Positions 46,249-56,083 of a stretch of DNA of 64,000 nt are shown here, piece by piece (within the stretch, counting starts at the first letter, position 1; each line of letters opens with the position of its first letter). The notes beneath the pieces were generated by a model that was not told the DNA's origin, searched no databases, and was given only the letters and a program-made list of their open reading frames with translations. This DNA comes from Photorhabdus akhurstii. GTDB lineage: Bacteria; Pseudomonadota; Gammaproteobacteria; Enterobacterales; Enterobacteriaceae. The stretch lies in the NCBI RefSeq assembly GCF_018448925.1, contig NZ_RCWE01000011.1:1-64000 (forward strand), read 5' to 3'. The position numbers and the translations under genes are program-made.

Positions 46249-47298
46249 ATGCAAACATTTTCATCGATCATTAATGCTATTGTGCCGTTGGATAATGTTG
46301 CGATGGCGAGTACTGAAACTCGATTGAATGGGTTGGTTAAACCAACAGGCAGCTTCGGACGTCTGGAACATCTGGCGATTCAGCTTGCCGGAATGCGGGG
46401 ATTATCGGGCCATCATATTGATCGTAAGCAGATTATCGTGATGGTTGCTGATCATGGGGTTTATGACGAAGGCGTGACTATATCGCCTAAGTCAGCGACG
46501 GCTATTCATGCGCAGAATATGATGAAAGGGATCACCGGTGTTTGCGTATTGGCGGTGAATGCGGGCGCAGATGTGAAAGTTGTGGATGTGGGCATTGACA
46601 GTGATCCTGTGCCGGGATTAGTGAACATGAAGATGGGACGTGGCAGTGGCAACATTGCTCAAGGACCGGCAATGAGCCGCCAGCAAGCAGAAGATCTATT
46701 GCTGGCAAGCGCACACCTGACGCTGGAACAGGCTGCAAATGGCGTGAAATTGTTTGGTGTGGGGGAATTGGGTATGGCGAATACCACACCAGCGGCGGCT
46801 GTGGTCAGCGTCTTTACAGACAACGATCCACAACAGATTGTAGGAGTTGGGGCTAACTTCCCCAGAGAACGCTTGCATCATAAAGTGGCGGTTGTGCAAC
46901 AGGCGATTGAAATCAATCGGCCTGATGCCAGAGATGGCATTGATGTATTGGCCAAGGTTGGTGGTTATGACTTGGTGGGTATGACGGGCGTAATGCTTGG
47001 CGCGGCCTCTGCCGGGTTGCCGGTGATCCTGGATGGATTCCCTTCTTACGCGGCGGCGCTGGCCGCTTGTCGAATTGCTCCCGATGTACGTCATTACCTG
47101 ATCCCTTCGCATTTATCGGCAGAGAAAGGCTCAATTATCGCGTTGCAACATTTACAACTGGAACCTTATCTACATTTGGACATGCGCTTGGGGGAGGGGA
47201 GCGGCGCTGCGTTGGCGATGCATTTGGTGGATGCGGCTTGCGCTATGTATAACAATATGGGACTACTCGCTGAAAGTAATATTGTGTTGCCGTGTTAA
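46249..47298 (+). CDS. cobT: Nicotinate-nucleotide-dimethylbenzimidazole phosphoribosyltransferase
   Basis: 349 residues from ATG 46249. '[19 protein letters not shown]', '[17 protein letters not shown]', '[19 protein letters not shown]' and the C-terminal '[17 protein letters not shown]', which carries the catalytic Glu. Makes alpha-ribazole phosphate, the lower ligand precursor. No source of dimethylbenzimidazole (bluB) is seen in the window. Confidence 0.95.
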   Translation: MQTFSSIINAIVPLDNVAMASTETRLNGLVKPTGSFGRLEHLAIQLAGMRGLSGHHIDRKQIIVMVADHGVYDEGVTISPKSATAIHAQNMMKGITGVCVLAVNAGADVKVVDVGIDSDPVPGLVNMKMGRGSGNIAQGPAMSRQQAEDLLLASAHLTLEQAANGVKLFGVGELGMANTTPAAAVVSVFTDNDPQQIVGVGANFPRERLHHKVAVVQQAIEINRPDARDGIDVLAKVGGYDLVGMTGVMLGAASAGLPVILDGFPSYAAALAACRIAPDVRHYLIPSHLSAEKGSIIALQHLQLEPYLHLDMRLGEGSGAALAMHLVDAACAMYNNMGLLAESNIVLPC

Positions 47299-47409
47299 TT
47301 ATCAGGGTAATTTGATAACCCGCATCCGTAAGGGGGTGAGAGAAAAAGCGTTATCATCTTAGGAAAGGATAACGCCGAGAAAACGAGATGGGATTTGAGC
47401 TATTGCCTA

Positions 47410-47712
47410 TTATGCAATAGCTGCGAAAGTCAGACCGGTCGCATGAATAACCTTCTTCATGGTTTTCAGTGTGGGATTGCCTTTAGGTGATAATGCTCGG
47501 TATAAAGTTTCGCGTGAAAGTCCAGTTCGTTCGGAAACCAGTGACATACCGCCACGTGCTTCAACAACATGGCGAAGTGCTAGTAAAAAGCTAGCTTCTC
47601 CGCCCTCTTCATCAAGTTCTTCAAAAGCAGTGTGAAGGTATATTTCAGCGAACTCAGGGTCTTTACGGAGCATTTCAATGACTGCTTCATCGTGACTGCG
47701 TGATCTACTCAT
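47410..47712 (-). CDS. Antitoxin of the COG3636 (HigA2-like) type
   Basis: 100 residues from ATG 47712, which overlaps the toxin-fragment stop (ATGA). 'YLHTAFEELDEEGGEASFLL' and 'GGMSLVSERTGLSRETLYRA' with 'NPTLKTMKKVIHATGLTF' are typical of these DNA-binding antidotes. The open frame continues upstream to 47739 but the overlap start is preferred. Confidence 0.8.
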   Translation of the reverse strand: MSRSRSHDEAVIEMLRKDPEFAEIYLHTAFEELDEEGGEASFLLALRHVVEARGGMSLVSERTGLSRETLYRALSPKGNPTLKTMKKVIHATGLTFAAIA

Positions 47713-47849
47713 GGTTTCCTCTGTTGGTAATCTCTCCAATACTCAATTGCTTTGCTTATGTCGGCTTGCTGTTTTCGTTTGTCTCCACCCAGTAACAGCA
47801 GAACGACTTTCTTTCCTGCCAGAGCATAATAAAGCTTAAAAGCTACTCG
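47709..47849 (-). pseudogene. 5'-truncated HigB/RelE-like toxin
   Basis: Only the last 45 or so residues remain: 'VAFKLYYALAGKKVVLLLL' followed by 'GGDKRKQQADISKAIEYW', the conserved C-terminal half of COG3657 toxins. A stop (47850-47852) closes the frame immediately upstream, and no N-terminal half is visible beyond it. The antitoxin is intact, so this is a toxin-less remnant pair. Confidence 0.7.
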
Positions 47850-48296
47850 TTAACAAGTTGAAAAAATTATCAGTAATAAATCTAGCTTATAGTAAGAAGG
47901 CATTGATAGTCTCATTTATATTGATGTTGCAACATCTAAATATCAAAGAAGAATTATTTATCCCAATAATACTTTATTGTTAAATAGCCATTTTTATATG
48001 AGTTCATTGTTCTTGGATGATAATTTTAAAGATTTCAGTAAATATATCTCGTAATATTTGATTGCCAATGACTTTCATTATACTTAATCGTATTGGATTA
48101 AAAATTTATTCAAGTTTAATTTAAGTGGAATATTGGCGGCAATTAAATGTTATTTATAACACCAAAGGATTAGCTAAATTTCCCTTATCATGAGGTTTAT
48201 CACATTCTTTGGCAATGAACCCAATATCTATATTATATTTCTTATCAAGATAATATATATTCATGTTTTTGAATATTGACTAACTGATGGTTTTCT
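47850..48296. other. AT-rich gap upstream of hcp
   Basis: About 450 bases, very AT-rich, without a supported gene. It should contain the hcp promoter; no clean sigma70 pair was identified. Confidence 0.4.
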
Positions 48297-48776
48297 ATGG
48301 CGAATATAATCTATTTAGAAATTAAGGGTGATAAGCAAGGTTTGATATCACAAGGATGTTCAACGATTGATTCTATTGGTAACACATGTCAGCTTGGTCA
48401 TGAAGACCATATATTTGTTTATGAATTGACGTCTAATATAACCAGAGGTCAACATGTTAACCATCAGCCGGTTGAGATAAGAAAGCCAATAGATAAATCT
48501 TCTCCTCTTTTGGGGTTGGCTATAACGAATAAAGAATCGCTGCAATGTATTTTTTATTTTTACAGAACATCAACTAAAGGTGGTTTAGAACTATATTATA
48601 AGATAAAACTTACCGGTGCATATATCTGTGCATTGAATGGGTTTTATCCAAATTCATCTACACATAATGAATGCCAGCCACAGGAGAGTTTATCTTTGAT
48701 GTATAAATCAATAACGTGGGAACATATTATGTCCGGCACCAGTGCATATAGCATATGGGAAGACAACGTTTACTGA
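48297..48776 (+). CDS. hcp: Hcp-family type VI secretion protein (orphan)
   Basis: 159 residues. 'NIIYLEIKGDKQGLISQGCS', 'HIFVYELTSNITRGQHVNHQ', 'VEIRKPIDKSSPLLGLAI' and 'YKIKLTGAYICALNGF' are the Hcp strand order. Hcp rings form the type VI inner tube and carry effectors. No other T6SS structural gene is in the window, so the secretion machinery must be elsewhere. The effector gene begins 7 bases after its stop. Confidence 0.88.
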   Translation: MANIIYLEIKGDKQGLISQGCSTIDSIGNTCQLGHEDHIFVYELTSNITRGQHVNHQPVEIRKPIDKSSPLLGLAITNKESLQCIFYFYRTSTKGGLELYYKIKLTGAYICALNGFYPNSSTHNECQPQESLSLMYKSITWEHIMSGTSAYSIWEDNVY

Positions 48777-48783
48777 GGCTTTT

Positions 48784-49602
48784 ATGAAAGGGATATCTCA
48801 TCTTTCTTATGATTTAAATAATTACGCTTCGTCATTGAAGCGTAAAGCACACTTGGCTGCCAGCTTTTTTATAGAAGATAGCCAACTGAGAATGTCATAT
48901 TTAAAAGAAGTTGATGACTTTGTTAATATAAAAACCCGTGAATTTAAAAATACATTTGATGTCAGTGAAAAAAAGAGATTGGTTTATGAAGTAAAAGATG
49001 AGTATGAAGTAACGGAAAAAGAATATCAGGTTTTAAGGCGTAAGGATTATACCAAATATATTGTAACCGATATATTTGAAGATCATGGTGTGGTTAAATA
49101 CGCAAAAATAGGTGCCGGGGTTGTTGCTGGTAGTGTTCAAACAATTGCTGGTTTTTCTGTAATTAATTCAGGGAGAATTGTAAGATCTAAAAGGGTTCAA
49201 TTAATGGGGGTTGTTTTGTTGGCGCATGGGCTTAATAATGCCTATGAGTCTATTACTCCGGTTCTTTATGAAAATCAAGATATAGGCTGGGTCAGGGAAG
49301 GCTATCAATATATTTCTCATGCTTTAGGTTATGATAATGGTGTGGGTGATATTGCTTATAGTTCGGTTGATTTATTGGCAAGTACATATGGAACGTATGG
49401 CATTCTCAAGTTTAAACCGAAGAATAAAGCGGGTAGTTTGCCTGTTAAACCGGGATCTGGAAAATTGTTCAGGTATATTAATGAGGATTTTACAAGAAAA
49501 TGGAAATTAACATCAAAGCCTATGTTAACCATCCAGATATCTGGTAGTTTCTATAAAGTCAAACTTTTGATAGATGACATAAATAAACTTCATGATGATT
49601 GA
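48784..49602 (+). CDS. DUF4225-type T6SS effector
   Basis: 272 residues from ATG 48784 (GAGG at the hcp stop). N-terminal charged helical part ('YLKEVDDFVNIKTREFKNT'), then a hydrophobic central region 'AKIGAGVVAGSVQTIAGFSV' and 'QLMGVVLLAHGLNNAYESI', the DUF4225 pattern, then 'SHALGYDNGVGDIAYSSVD'. The hydrophobic helices and the membrane-protein genes opposite suggest a membrane-acting toxin. Encoded directly behind Hcp, which probably carries it. Its 3' end overlaps the first convergent membrane gene by 13 bases. Confidence 0.7.
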   Translation: MKGISHLSYDLNNYASSLKRKAHLAASFFIEDSQLRMSYLKEVDDFVNIKTREFKNTFDVSEKKRLVYEVKDEYEVTEKEYQVLRRKDYTKYIVTDIFEDHGVVKYAKIGAGVVAGSVQTIAGFSVINSGRIVRSKRVQLMGVVLLAHGLNNAYESITPVLYENQDIGWVREGYQYISHALGYDNGVGDIAYSSVDLLASTYGTYGILKFKPKNKAGSLPVKPGSGKLFRYINEDFTRKWKLTSKPMLTIQISGSFYKVKLLIDDINKLHDD

Positions 49603-49994
49603 AATTTAGTTTTTATTTTAAAACGAATATAGAGAGTTAACAATTTTGAACCTGTGATTAAATTACAGCTAACAGAGAGGCTATAGTAAATAAAAGCAGA
49701 AATGGCAAAGAATAAGTAAATAAATGACATCAATGAAATGCTATATGTTTTTTCGCTGAAAAACATGCCTGTTATTATAAATAAATAAACTGGGGTTAAA
49801 TATAGTAATGGTATAGCGATTTCTTCAGCTATAAATAACAGATAATGACAAAAACAATCTGTTTTACTTTGGTATTTATTATAAATGTGTGGGTCATCTT
49901 TATGCAGAGCAAGAAAGCTTTTCTTTATCTTAAGTAATTCTTTTAAGGTGAATCCACTATTTAATATTAGCTTTCTTAAGTCAATTAGGTTCAT
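49590..49994 (-). CDS. Probable immunity protein, paralogue 1
   Basis: 134 residues. N-terminal 'NLIDLRKLILNSGFTLKELL' and 'IKKSFLALHKDDPHIYNKYQ', then four hydrophobic segments ('HYLLFIAEEIAIPLLYL', 'PVYLFIITGMFF', 'ISLMSFIYLFFAISAFIYYS') and a basic tail. Very similar to the next gene. The membrane location, convergent overlap with the effector and repetition suggest immunity against a membrane toxin; inferred. Confidence 0.6.
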   Translation of the reverse strand: MNLIDLRKLILNSGFTLKELLKIKKSFLALHKDDPHIYNKYQSKTDCFCHYLLFIAEEIAIPLLYLTPVYLFIITGMFFSEKTYSISLMSFIYLFFAISAFIYYSLSVSCNLITGSKLLTLYIRFKIKTKFQSS

Positions 49995-50058
49995 TTATTC
50001 ATGCTCGATTTTATTTTGTTTTATAATTAGTTGTTTTTATCATGTTTTATTGATTAAC

Positions 50059-50460
50059 TCAAGGGTTAAATTTAGTTTTTATTTTAAAACGAATATGGAA
50101 TATTGCTAATTTTAATCCTGTGATAGGATTACAGCTAACGGAAAGGCTATAATAAATTGAAAAAGAGGTAAAAAAGAGTAAGTAAATAAATGACATTAAT
50201 GAAATGCTATATTCCTTTTCACTGAAAAGAATACCTGATATTATAAATAAACAAACTGAGGTCAACATTATTAATGGTGCAGCGACTTCTTCAGCTATAA
50301 ATAGTAGATAATAACAAAAACAATCTGTTTTGCTTTGATATTTATTATAAATGTATGGGTCATCTTTATGCAGGACAAGAAAGTTTCTCTTTATCTTAAG
50401 TAATTCTTTTAAGGTGAATCCACTATTTAATATTGATTTTCTTAAGTCAATTAAATTCAT
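50059..50460 (-). CDS. Probable immunity protein, paralogue 2
   Basis: 133 residues, nearly the same as paralogue 1: 'NLIDLRKSILNSGFTLKELL', 'IYNKYQSKTDCFCYYLLFIA', with changes mainly in the membrane segments ('EEVAAPLIMLTSVCLFII'). Evidently a recent duplication, extending to about 50 bases of shared downstream sequence. Confidence 0.6.
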   Translation of the reverse strand: MNLIDLRKSILNSGFTLKELLKIKRNFLVLHKDDPYIYNKYQSKTDCFCYYLLFIAEEVAAPLIMLTSVCLFIISGILFSEKEYSISLMSFIYLLFFTSFSIYYSLSVSCNPITGLKLAIFHIRFKIKTKFNP

Positions 50461-50502
50461 TTTTTAACTCTATAAATGGCTTACCATGACACACTTAATT
50501 CT

Positions 50503-50907
50503 TTATAACTGCTTGAACTTTTCTTTTATTTTGAGACGAGTATAGAAAATGGTTAATTTTATGCATAGGGGGAAAGGATAATTCTGACAAAAACGTTTAT
50601 AACATAAACATGTCATCGTCACAATGACATAAATAAGTGATGTAAATGGAACCATAAACCATGCATTATCATACAGCTCTATTAATATGAACACTATATA
50701 CCAAGCAGTTATATATAACACAGGGAAACCTACTTCTCCAGCAAATAATAGTATAACATTGTAAATATTATCGCTTTTTGTATAATTTTCTATAAGATAC
50801 CTTCTTTCATCATCATCAAGATTCTTAAAGGTCCTTTGCATCATAAGAAGCTCTTTAAATGTGAATCCACTACTGAGGGTTAATTTCCTTAATTTTCCCA
50901 AATCCAT
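50503..50907 (-). CDS. Probable immunity protein, paralogue 3 (divergent)
   Basis: 134 residues with the same plan but more divergent: 'LGKLRKLTLSSGFTFKELLM', 'NYTKSDNIYNVILLFAGEVG', 'VLYITAWYIVFILIEL', and the tail 'CIKLTIFYTRLKIKEKFKQ'. First of three tandem genes in transcription order. Divergence suggests it protects against a different effector version. Confidence 0.55.
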   Translation of the reverse strand: MDLGKLRKLTLSSGFTFKELLMMQRTFKNLDDDERRYLIENYTKSDNIYNVILLFAGEVGFPVLYITAWYIVFILIELYDNAWFMVPFTSLIYVIVTMTCLCYKRFCQNYPFPLCIKLTIFYTRLKIKEKFKQL

Positions 50908-51227
50908 CTATTCAATCTCATAATATTTTGTTGATCTAATGACTTATCATAACATAATTACGGTTTTATTATACCTAATAAATGCATTATTTAGATCTGT
51001 TTTTCTAAAGTTTGCTGTATTTAGTAGTATGGTGCTGCTGCCGTAATAGAAATGAGAGAAAAAAGTGTTATTAGAATAGATAACGCGAAAAAACAGTATC
51101 TGATTTTTTCACTGTGCTGACAAATTTCAATATTTAACTGTTTTTGGAAAGTGTTAAGTTAAATTTTACAGATAAAACTACCTGTCATATATGTTACTAA
51201 ATGACAGAAACAATGAGGAGAAGAATA
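50908..51227. other. AT-rich gap
   Basis: About 320 bases between the divergent immunity-like genes and the two-repeat protein. Presumably holds both promoters; none is clear. Confidence 0.4.
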
Positions 51228-51872
51228 ATGTCATTGAAAAAAACTGTATCTATAGGTCCTCTTCAAACCGTTGAGATTTATAGTAATAAAAATATTGCAG
51301 TGCCCAATACAGTCCCAGCGGCAATTATAAAAAACAAGAGTATGGCGCCAATTAGGGCTATAAATTACTGGGCTCGTCTGATTGGAGATTATCATCAATA
51401 TAGTCATGTTGATGTTTATCCTAGCGAAGTTAAAATATTCGGCGGACCTGGTGACCTTATTTACCGCTATAAAATTGTAGTCACCAATCTTAGCAATACT
51501 GAAATTGCAGAAATTGAATTTGTAATGGACCCTGCGTGGAAAAAAGCTGGAATTCCATCAAGAATGGTACATATGAATTCTAACGATGCATATGTAATTT
51601 ATAATTCTGGTAATGCAGTATTACCCACTGATTTCAGTGACGCAATTATAAAAAACAATAGCCTGGCAAATATTAGGGCTGTAAATTATTGGGCTGGTCC
51701 GTTTGGACATTATAATCAGTATAGCTATATTGATATTTACTCCGGTAAGACGGAAATACTTGCATCACCTCCTAATGTTGTTAATTACTATAAAATTGAA
51801 TTCTACAACATTAGCAGTATTCTAAATGCAGAACTGGAAGTTATATCTCATTTATGGTTAGGCAATCAATAA
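51228..51872 (+). CDS. Unknown protein built of two tandem repeats
   Basis: 214 residues from ATG 51228 (GAGGAG upstream). Two halves of about 105 residues repeat: 'AAIIKNKSMAPIRAINYWAR' with 'HVDVYPSEVKIFGGPGDLI' and 'DAIIKNNSLANIRAVNYWAG' with 'YIDIYSGKTEILASPPNVV'. Beta-strand-rich with many aromatic and Asn residues, no signal peptide. Such two-lobed beta proteins are often lectin-like, but no family is recognised. It ends next to an ERIC element. Confidence 0.6.
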   Translation: MSLKKTVSIGPLQTVEIYSNKNIAVPNTVPAAIIKNKSMAPIRAINYWARLIGDYHQYSHVDVYPSEVKIFGGPGDLIYRYKIVVTNLSNTEIAEIEFVMDPAWKKAGIPSRMVHMNSNDAYVIYNSGNAVLPTDFSDAIIKNNSLANIRAVNYWAGPFGHYNQYSYIDIYSGKTEILASPPNVVNYYKIEFYNISSILNAELEVISHLWLGNQ

Positions 51873-51969
51873 AGCAGGAGGCAGGTTCTGGCCTGCCATC
51901 CTATTTTTATATTGATGATTTTCTTAATGAAGTAAAAGGGAGTTTCCACTTAAATGAAAGATTATTGTT

Positions 51970-52096
51970 TATACCCGTCATCTTTCAAGTCGCCTCTTTA
52001 TTGGCTGCGCTCGCTCACTCCGGTCATATAGTTATCTATGCTTCCGGGGATTTGCTCCCTTGCCGTCGCGAAGCATCTTGAAATCCATAGAGTATA
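51970..52096 (-). repeat. ERIC element, copy 4 (reverse)
   Basis: Inverted copy: begins TATACCCGTCATCTTTCAAG and contains GGTCATATAGTTATCTATGC before TTGCTCCC. It ends 12 bases before the eutC stop. Confidence 0.9.
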
Positions 52097-52108
52097 GCCA
52101 CCATGCTA

Positions 52109-52969
<861 letters not shown>

Positions 52970-52985
52970 TTATCTCAGCAAAGAA

Positions 52986-54347
52986 TCAGAAAAAGAACGA
53001 TGCATCGCCCGCACGTGGTGTTAAGCGGCCATTTGCCATCAGTCCCATATGTTCCAGCCAGCGTTCGAACTCGGGCGACGGACGCAGGTTAAGCAAATGA
53101 CGAATAGTGGCGGTGTCGTGGAAAGCGGATGTCTGGTAATTGAGCATAATGTCATCACCGAGCGGCATTCCCATGATGAAATTACACCCTGCGGTTGCCA
53201 GCAAGATCATCAGGTTTTCATTCTGGTTTTGATCGGAATCTGCGTGGTTGGTATAGCAACAGTCGCATCCCATTGAGACGCCACTGAGTTTTCCCATAAA
53301 GTGATCTTCTAATCCGGCGCGGATAATTTGGCGATCATTGTAGAGGTATTCCGGCCCGATGAAGCCGACAACGGTATTCACCAGAAATGGGTCATAGTGG
53401 CGCGCCAAACCGTAGTTTCGTGCTTCCATTGTCACTTGATCAGCGCCAAAGTGAGCGCCGGCGGAGAGAGCGGAGCCTTGTCCAGTTTCAAGATAGAGGC
53501 AGTTATCGCCGGCAAGACGGCAATATTCCGCGCCAACGGCACGCGCTTCATCTAACATAGACAATTCTACGCCAAACTCTTTTAGCCCTTTTTCACTGCC
53601 GCAGATACTTTGGAAAATTAAACCACCCGGCGCACCACGCTTAATAGCTTCTATCTGGGTTGTGACGTGGGCTAAAACGCAGCCTTGGGTTGGGATAGCG
53701 AATTTGTCGATCACTTCATAGATGGTATCCAGCACGCGAGTCAGGTTTTCCACATCGTCAGTTACCGGATTAACGCCGATGACTGCATCGCCAACGCCAA
53801 ACGATAGTCCTTCGTAAATCTGAGCCAGAATGCTTTGTACATCATCGCGGGTATCGTTAGGTTGCAGCCGGGCGCTGAACGTTCCCGGTGTCCCGATGGT
53901 GGTATTGGCTTTTTTGACCACCGGCATTTTTTTCGCGCCATAGATCAGGTCCGCATTGGAACTGATTTTTGCCACGGCGGCAACGACTTCAGAACTGATC
54001 CCTTTACGCAGAAAGGCGATATCATCCACGCTGGTATCATCGCTTAGTATGTATTCACGCAGTTCGCCGATACTCCAGTTTTTTATGCGGGTGTAGGCAA
54101 TTTCATTAATGTCATCCTGAATAATGCGAGTCACGCAATCCTCTTCATAAGGAATGATCGGATTCATGCGAATATCCGCAATCGTCATTCCCGAGAGGAC
54201 ATGTTTAGCCGCGACGCGTTGCTGAGAACTTTCGGCAGCCACCCCGGCTAGCATATCCCCGGAACGCAATTCGTTAGCCATTGCCAGCACCTGTTTGACA
54301 TCTTTAAACTGATAGGTCTTACCAAAAAGCTGAGTTTTCAATTTCAT
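52986..54347 (-). CDS. eutB: Ethanolamine ammonia-lyase large subunit
   Basis: 453 residues, the same length as the enteric protein. 'LQPNDTRDDVQSILAQIYEG', 'GLSFGVGDAVIGVNPVTDD', and 'LETGQGSALSAGAHFGADQ' are conserved. Catalytic subunit of the AdoCbl enzyme. Spacing to eutC is 22 bases and to eutA 12 bases. Confidence 0.97.
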   Translation of the reverse strand: MKLKTQLFGKTYQFKDVKQVLAMANELRSGDMLAGVAAESSQQRVAAKHVLSGMTIADIRMNPIIPYEEDCVTRIIQDDINEIAYTRIKNWSIGELREYILSDDTSVDDIAFLRKGISSEVVAAVAKISSNADLIYGAKKMPVVKKANTTIGTPGTFSARLQPNDTRDDVQSILAQIYEGLSFGVGDAVIGVNPVTDDVENLTRVLDTIYEVIDKFAIPTQGCVLAHVTTQIEAIKRGAPGGLIFQSICGSEKGLKEFGVELSMLDEARAVGAEYCRLAGDNCLYLETGQGSALSAGAHFGADQVTMEARNYGLARHYDPFLVNTVVGFIGPEYLYNDRQIIRAGLEDHFMGKLSGVSMGCDCCYTNHADSDQNQNENLMILLATAGCNFIMGMPLGDDIMLNYQTSAFHDTATIRHLLNLRPSPEFERWLEHMGLMANGRLTPRAGDASFFF

Positions 54348-54359
54348 GTTTACGCTCTC

Positions 54360-55772
54360 TCAGGAAGGAAAAGCCAGTGATTTGATAGTGACGGGAACCA
54401 CAGTGCCATTAAATAGCGGCGTGCCAATGTCGATATAATCCCCGGTGCGGGTGATCACTTCATCGATAACCGCCAGCGGCCGTTCTCCCATCAGAGGATG
54501 TAACAGCATGCCCAATGCCTTACCAAAATCTTGACCGGCGACGATGAGCAGCGGGTGAGAAGAGGGATAGCGGGCGGCGAAATTCTGTAAAGCGGTAATG
54601 CATGTCTGTACGGCGGCATAATTCACCGGCAGGGCGTCGGGTAGGGCCAATGCATATAGATCCTGTTCGGCATTCAGATCCATTTGTGTGAGTGCATGTT
54701 GCCAGGCTTCTGCCAGCGATTCAGCGGCTTCTGTGTCAGGGTGGACGACGGGAATGTTGCGTAGTGGTAGTGATAGTGTATCGAGCCAAATGGTGCTACC
54801 GGATAATGATAATGTATGAGCGCCGGCGCCAATGACGGTAGCACGCACGGTTTGTTTTGGCACTTGCAGTGGTAGTTTGGTGAAATCATTATCACGATGG
54901 ATAGCTTGCGCCAGCAATGGTCCTAAATCGTGAAAACGGAATAGATCATGATCCGATGCTTCACGATAACACTCTCCTACCCCGCCGGAGAGGGTGACGG
55001 CATAGAGTTCATCACAGTTTGGCAGCGGTTCGGTCATCAGTAATTGTTGCGTCAGTGGTGTGAGTTGCCCGGTGACGACTTCCCATAGCAATTGCGACAT
55101 TCGCGTAGCAATTTGCTGTAATTGCGTGGCTGTCAGATGTTGAATATCTGTGTTTTCGCCAAACAGTGAATCAACGATGAGCGCTCCGGGCGGATGTGCC
55201 CGTAAGACTTTCCCTTGAGAATCGGTTTCTAATAAGCGGCCGCCGACATTTAAGCAAGCGGAGGCGATAAGTCGCCCGGCATCAAATAGCGCATAGTTGG
55301 CGGTGCCGCCGCCGATGTCAATGTTGAGCACTCTGGCCATTTTCTGCTGTGACAGCGCTTGAGCGCCGGAACCTAAACCGGCAATCATTGATTCCAGATG
55401 TGGTCCCGCTGTTGCGACAACAAAATCCCCTAATTTTTGCGCCAGTGTCATGATCGCAGGGCGTGCATTGCATGTTTTCGCGGTTTCACCCGTAATGATA
55501 ACCGCGCCGGAATCAATGCTATCTGGATCGATGTTTGCTGCCTGATATTGTGCCAGGATCAAGTTGAACAGCTCGTCTTCACGCAATTGCCCGGCGAAGT
55601 CTACGGGGGTAAATAACACCGGGCTTTGCCAGATAATCTCGCGGCTAACAAACTCGTAGCGTGGCACTTGTGATACTGCGGCACGGTTCACCAGTGACAG
55701 ACGCGAGAAGATCACTTGTGTGGTGGTAGTGCCGATGTCAATTCCGACACTGAATAATTCCTTGGATTCCAT
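54360..55772 (-). CDS. eutA: Ethanolamine ammonia-lyase reactivating factor
   Basis: 470 residues from ATG 55772 (GAGGCG upstream); the frame is open to 55811. 'LFSVGIDIGTTTTQVIFS' and 'VLNIDIGGGTANYALFDAG' are the two phosphate motifs of the actin-like ATPase fold. It exchanges damaged cobalamin for AdoCbl on EutBC. First gene of the eutABC operon, divergent from cobA. Confidence 0.93.
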   Translation of the reverse strand: MESKELFSVGIDIGTTTTQVIFSRLSLVNRAAVSQVPRYEFVSREIIWQSPVLFTPVDFAGQLREDELFNLILAQYQAANIDPDSIDSGAVIITGETAKTCNARPAIMTLAQKLGDFVVATAGPHLESMIAGLGSGAQALSQQKMARVLNIDIGGGTANYALFDAGRLIASACLNVGGRLLETDSQGKVLRAHPPGALIVDSLFGENTDIQHLTATQLQQIATRMSQLLWEVVTGQLTPLTQQLLMTEPLPNCDELYAVTLSGGVGECYREASDHDLFRFHDLGPLLAQAIHRDNDFTKLPLQVPKQTVRATVIGAGAHTLSLSGSTIWLDTLSLPLRNIPVVHPDTEAAESLAEAWQHALTQMDLNAEQDLYALALPDALPVNYAAVQTCITALQNFAARYPSSHPLLIVAGQDFGKALGMLLHPLMGERPLAVIDEVITRTGDYIDIGTPLFNGTVVPVTIKSLAFPS

Positions 55773-56083
55773 CGCTACGCCTCTTGTTTGTAATAAGGCG
55801 TATGTTGGCATTTTTTTTTATCAATCAGTATTAAATATCGTCAATTTGGTTGAAAAGTCAACGGTAGTCACAAAAACATTAGGGGTTATAATAAAAATGG
55901 CGTAGATACAAGGTACAGGGCGAAGTTGCTAAGGGAAACAAGCAGATAAAGCTGCAATGTGTCAGGACATATAGTTATCATCAATACATTAATAAAAATG
56001 AAGAATTATTGATCTTACACCAGATCGTGTTGCTGCCTATCGGTTATATATCTTCAAACAGACTTTCGTTAAGGGTGAGAAAA
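55773..56083. other. Divergent regulatory region between eutA and cobA
   Basis: 311 bases. A TATAAT hexamer is present at 55887-55892 (+) but without a good -35. No cobalamin-riboswitch motifs (B12 box, CAGCCCCC core) were found, so the second cob cluster does not appear to be under riboswitch control. Confidence 0.45.

Noticed and set aside
47341-47376. Hairpin GCGTTATC/GATAACGC after cobT as a terminator
   Set aside because: The 8-bp stem has a long loop and no T run, so termination cannot be claimed.
55773-56083. Second cobalamin riboswitch before cobA
   Set aside because: Neither the B12 box nor the conserved core could be found on either strand.
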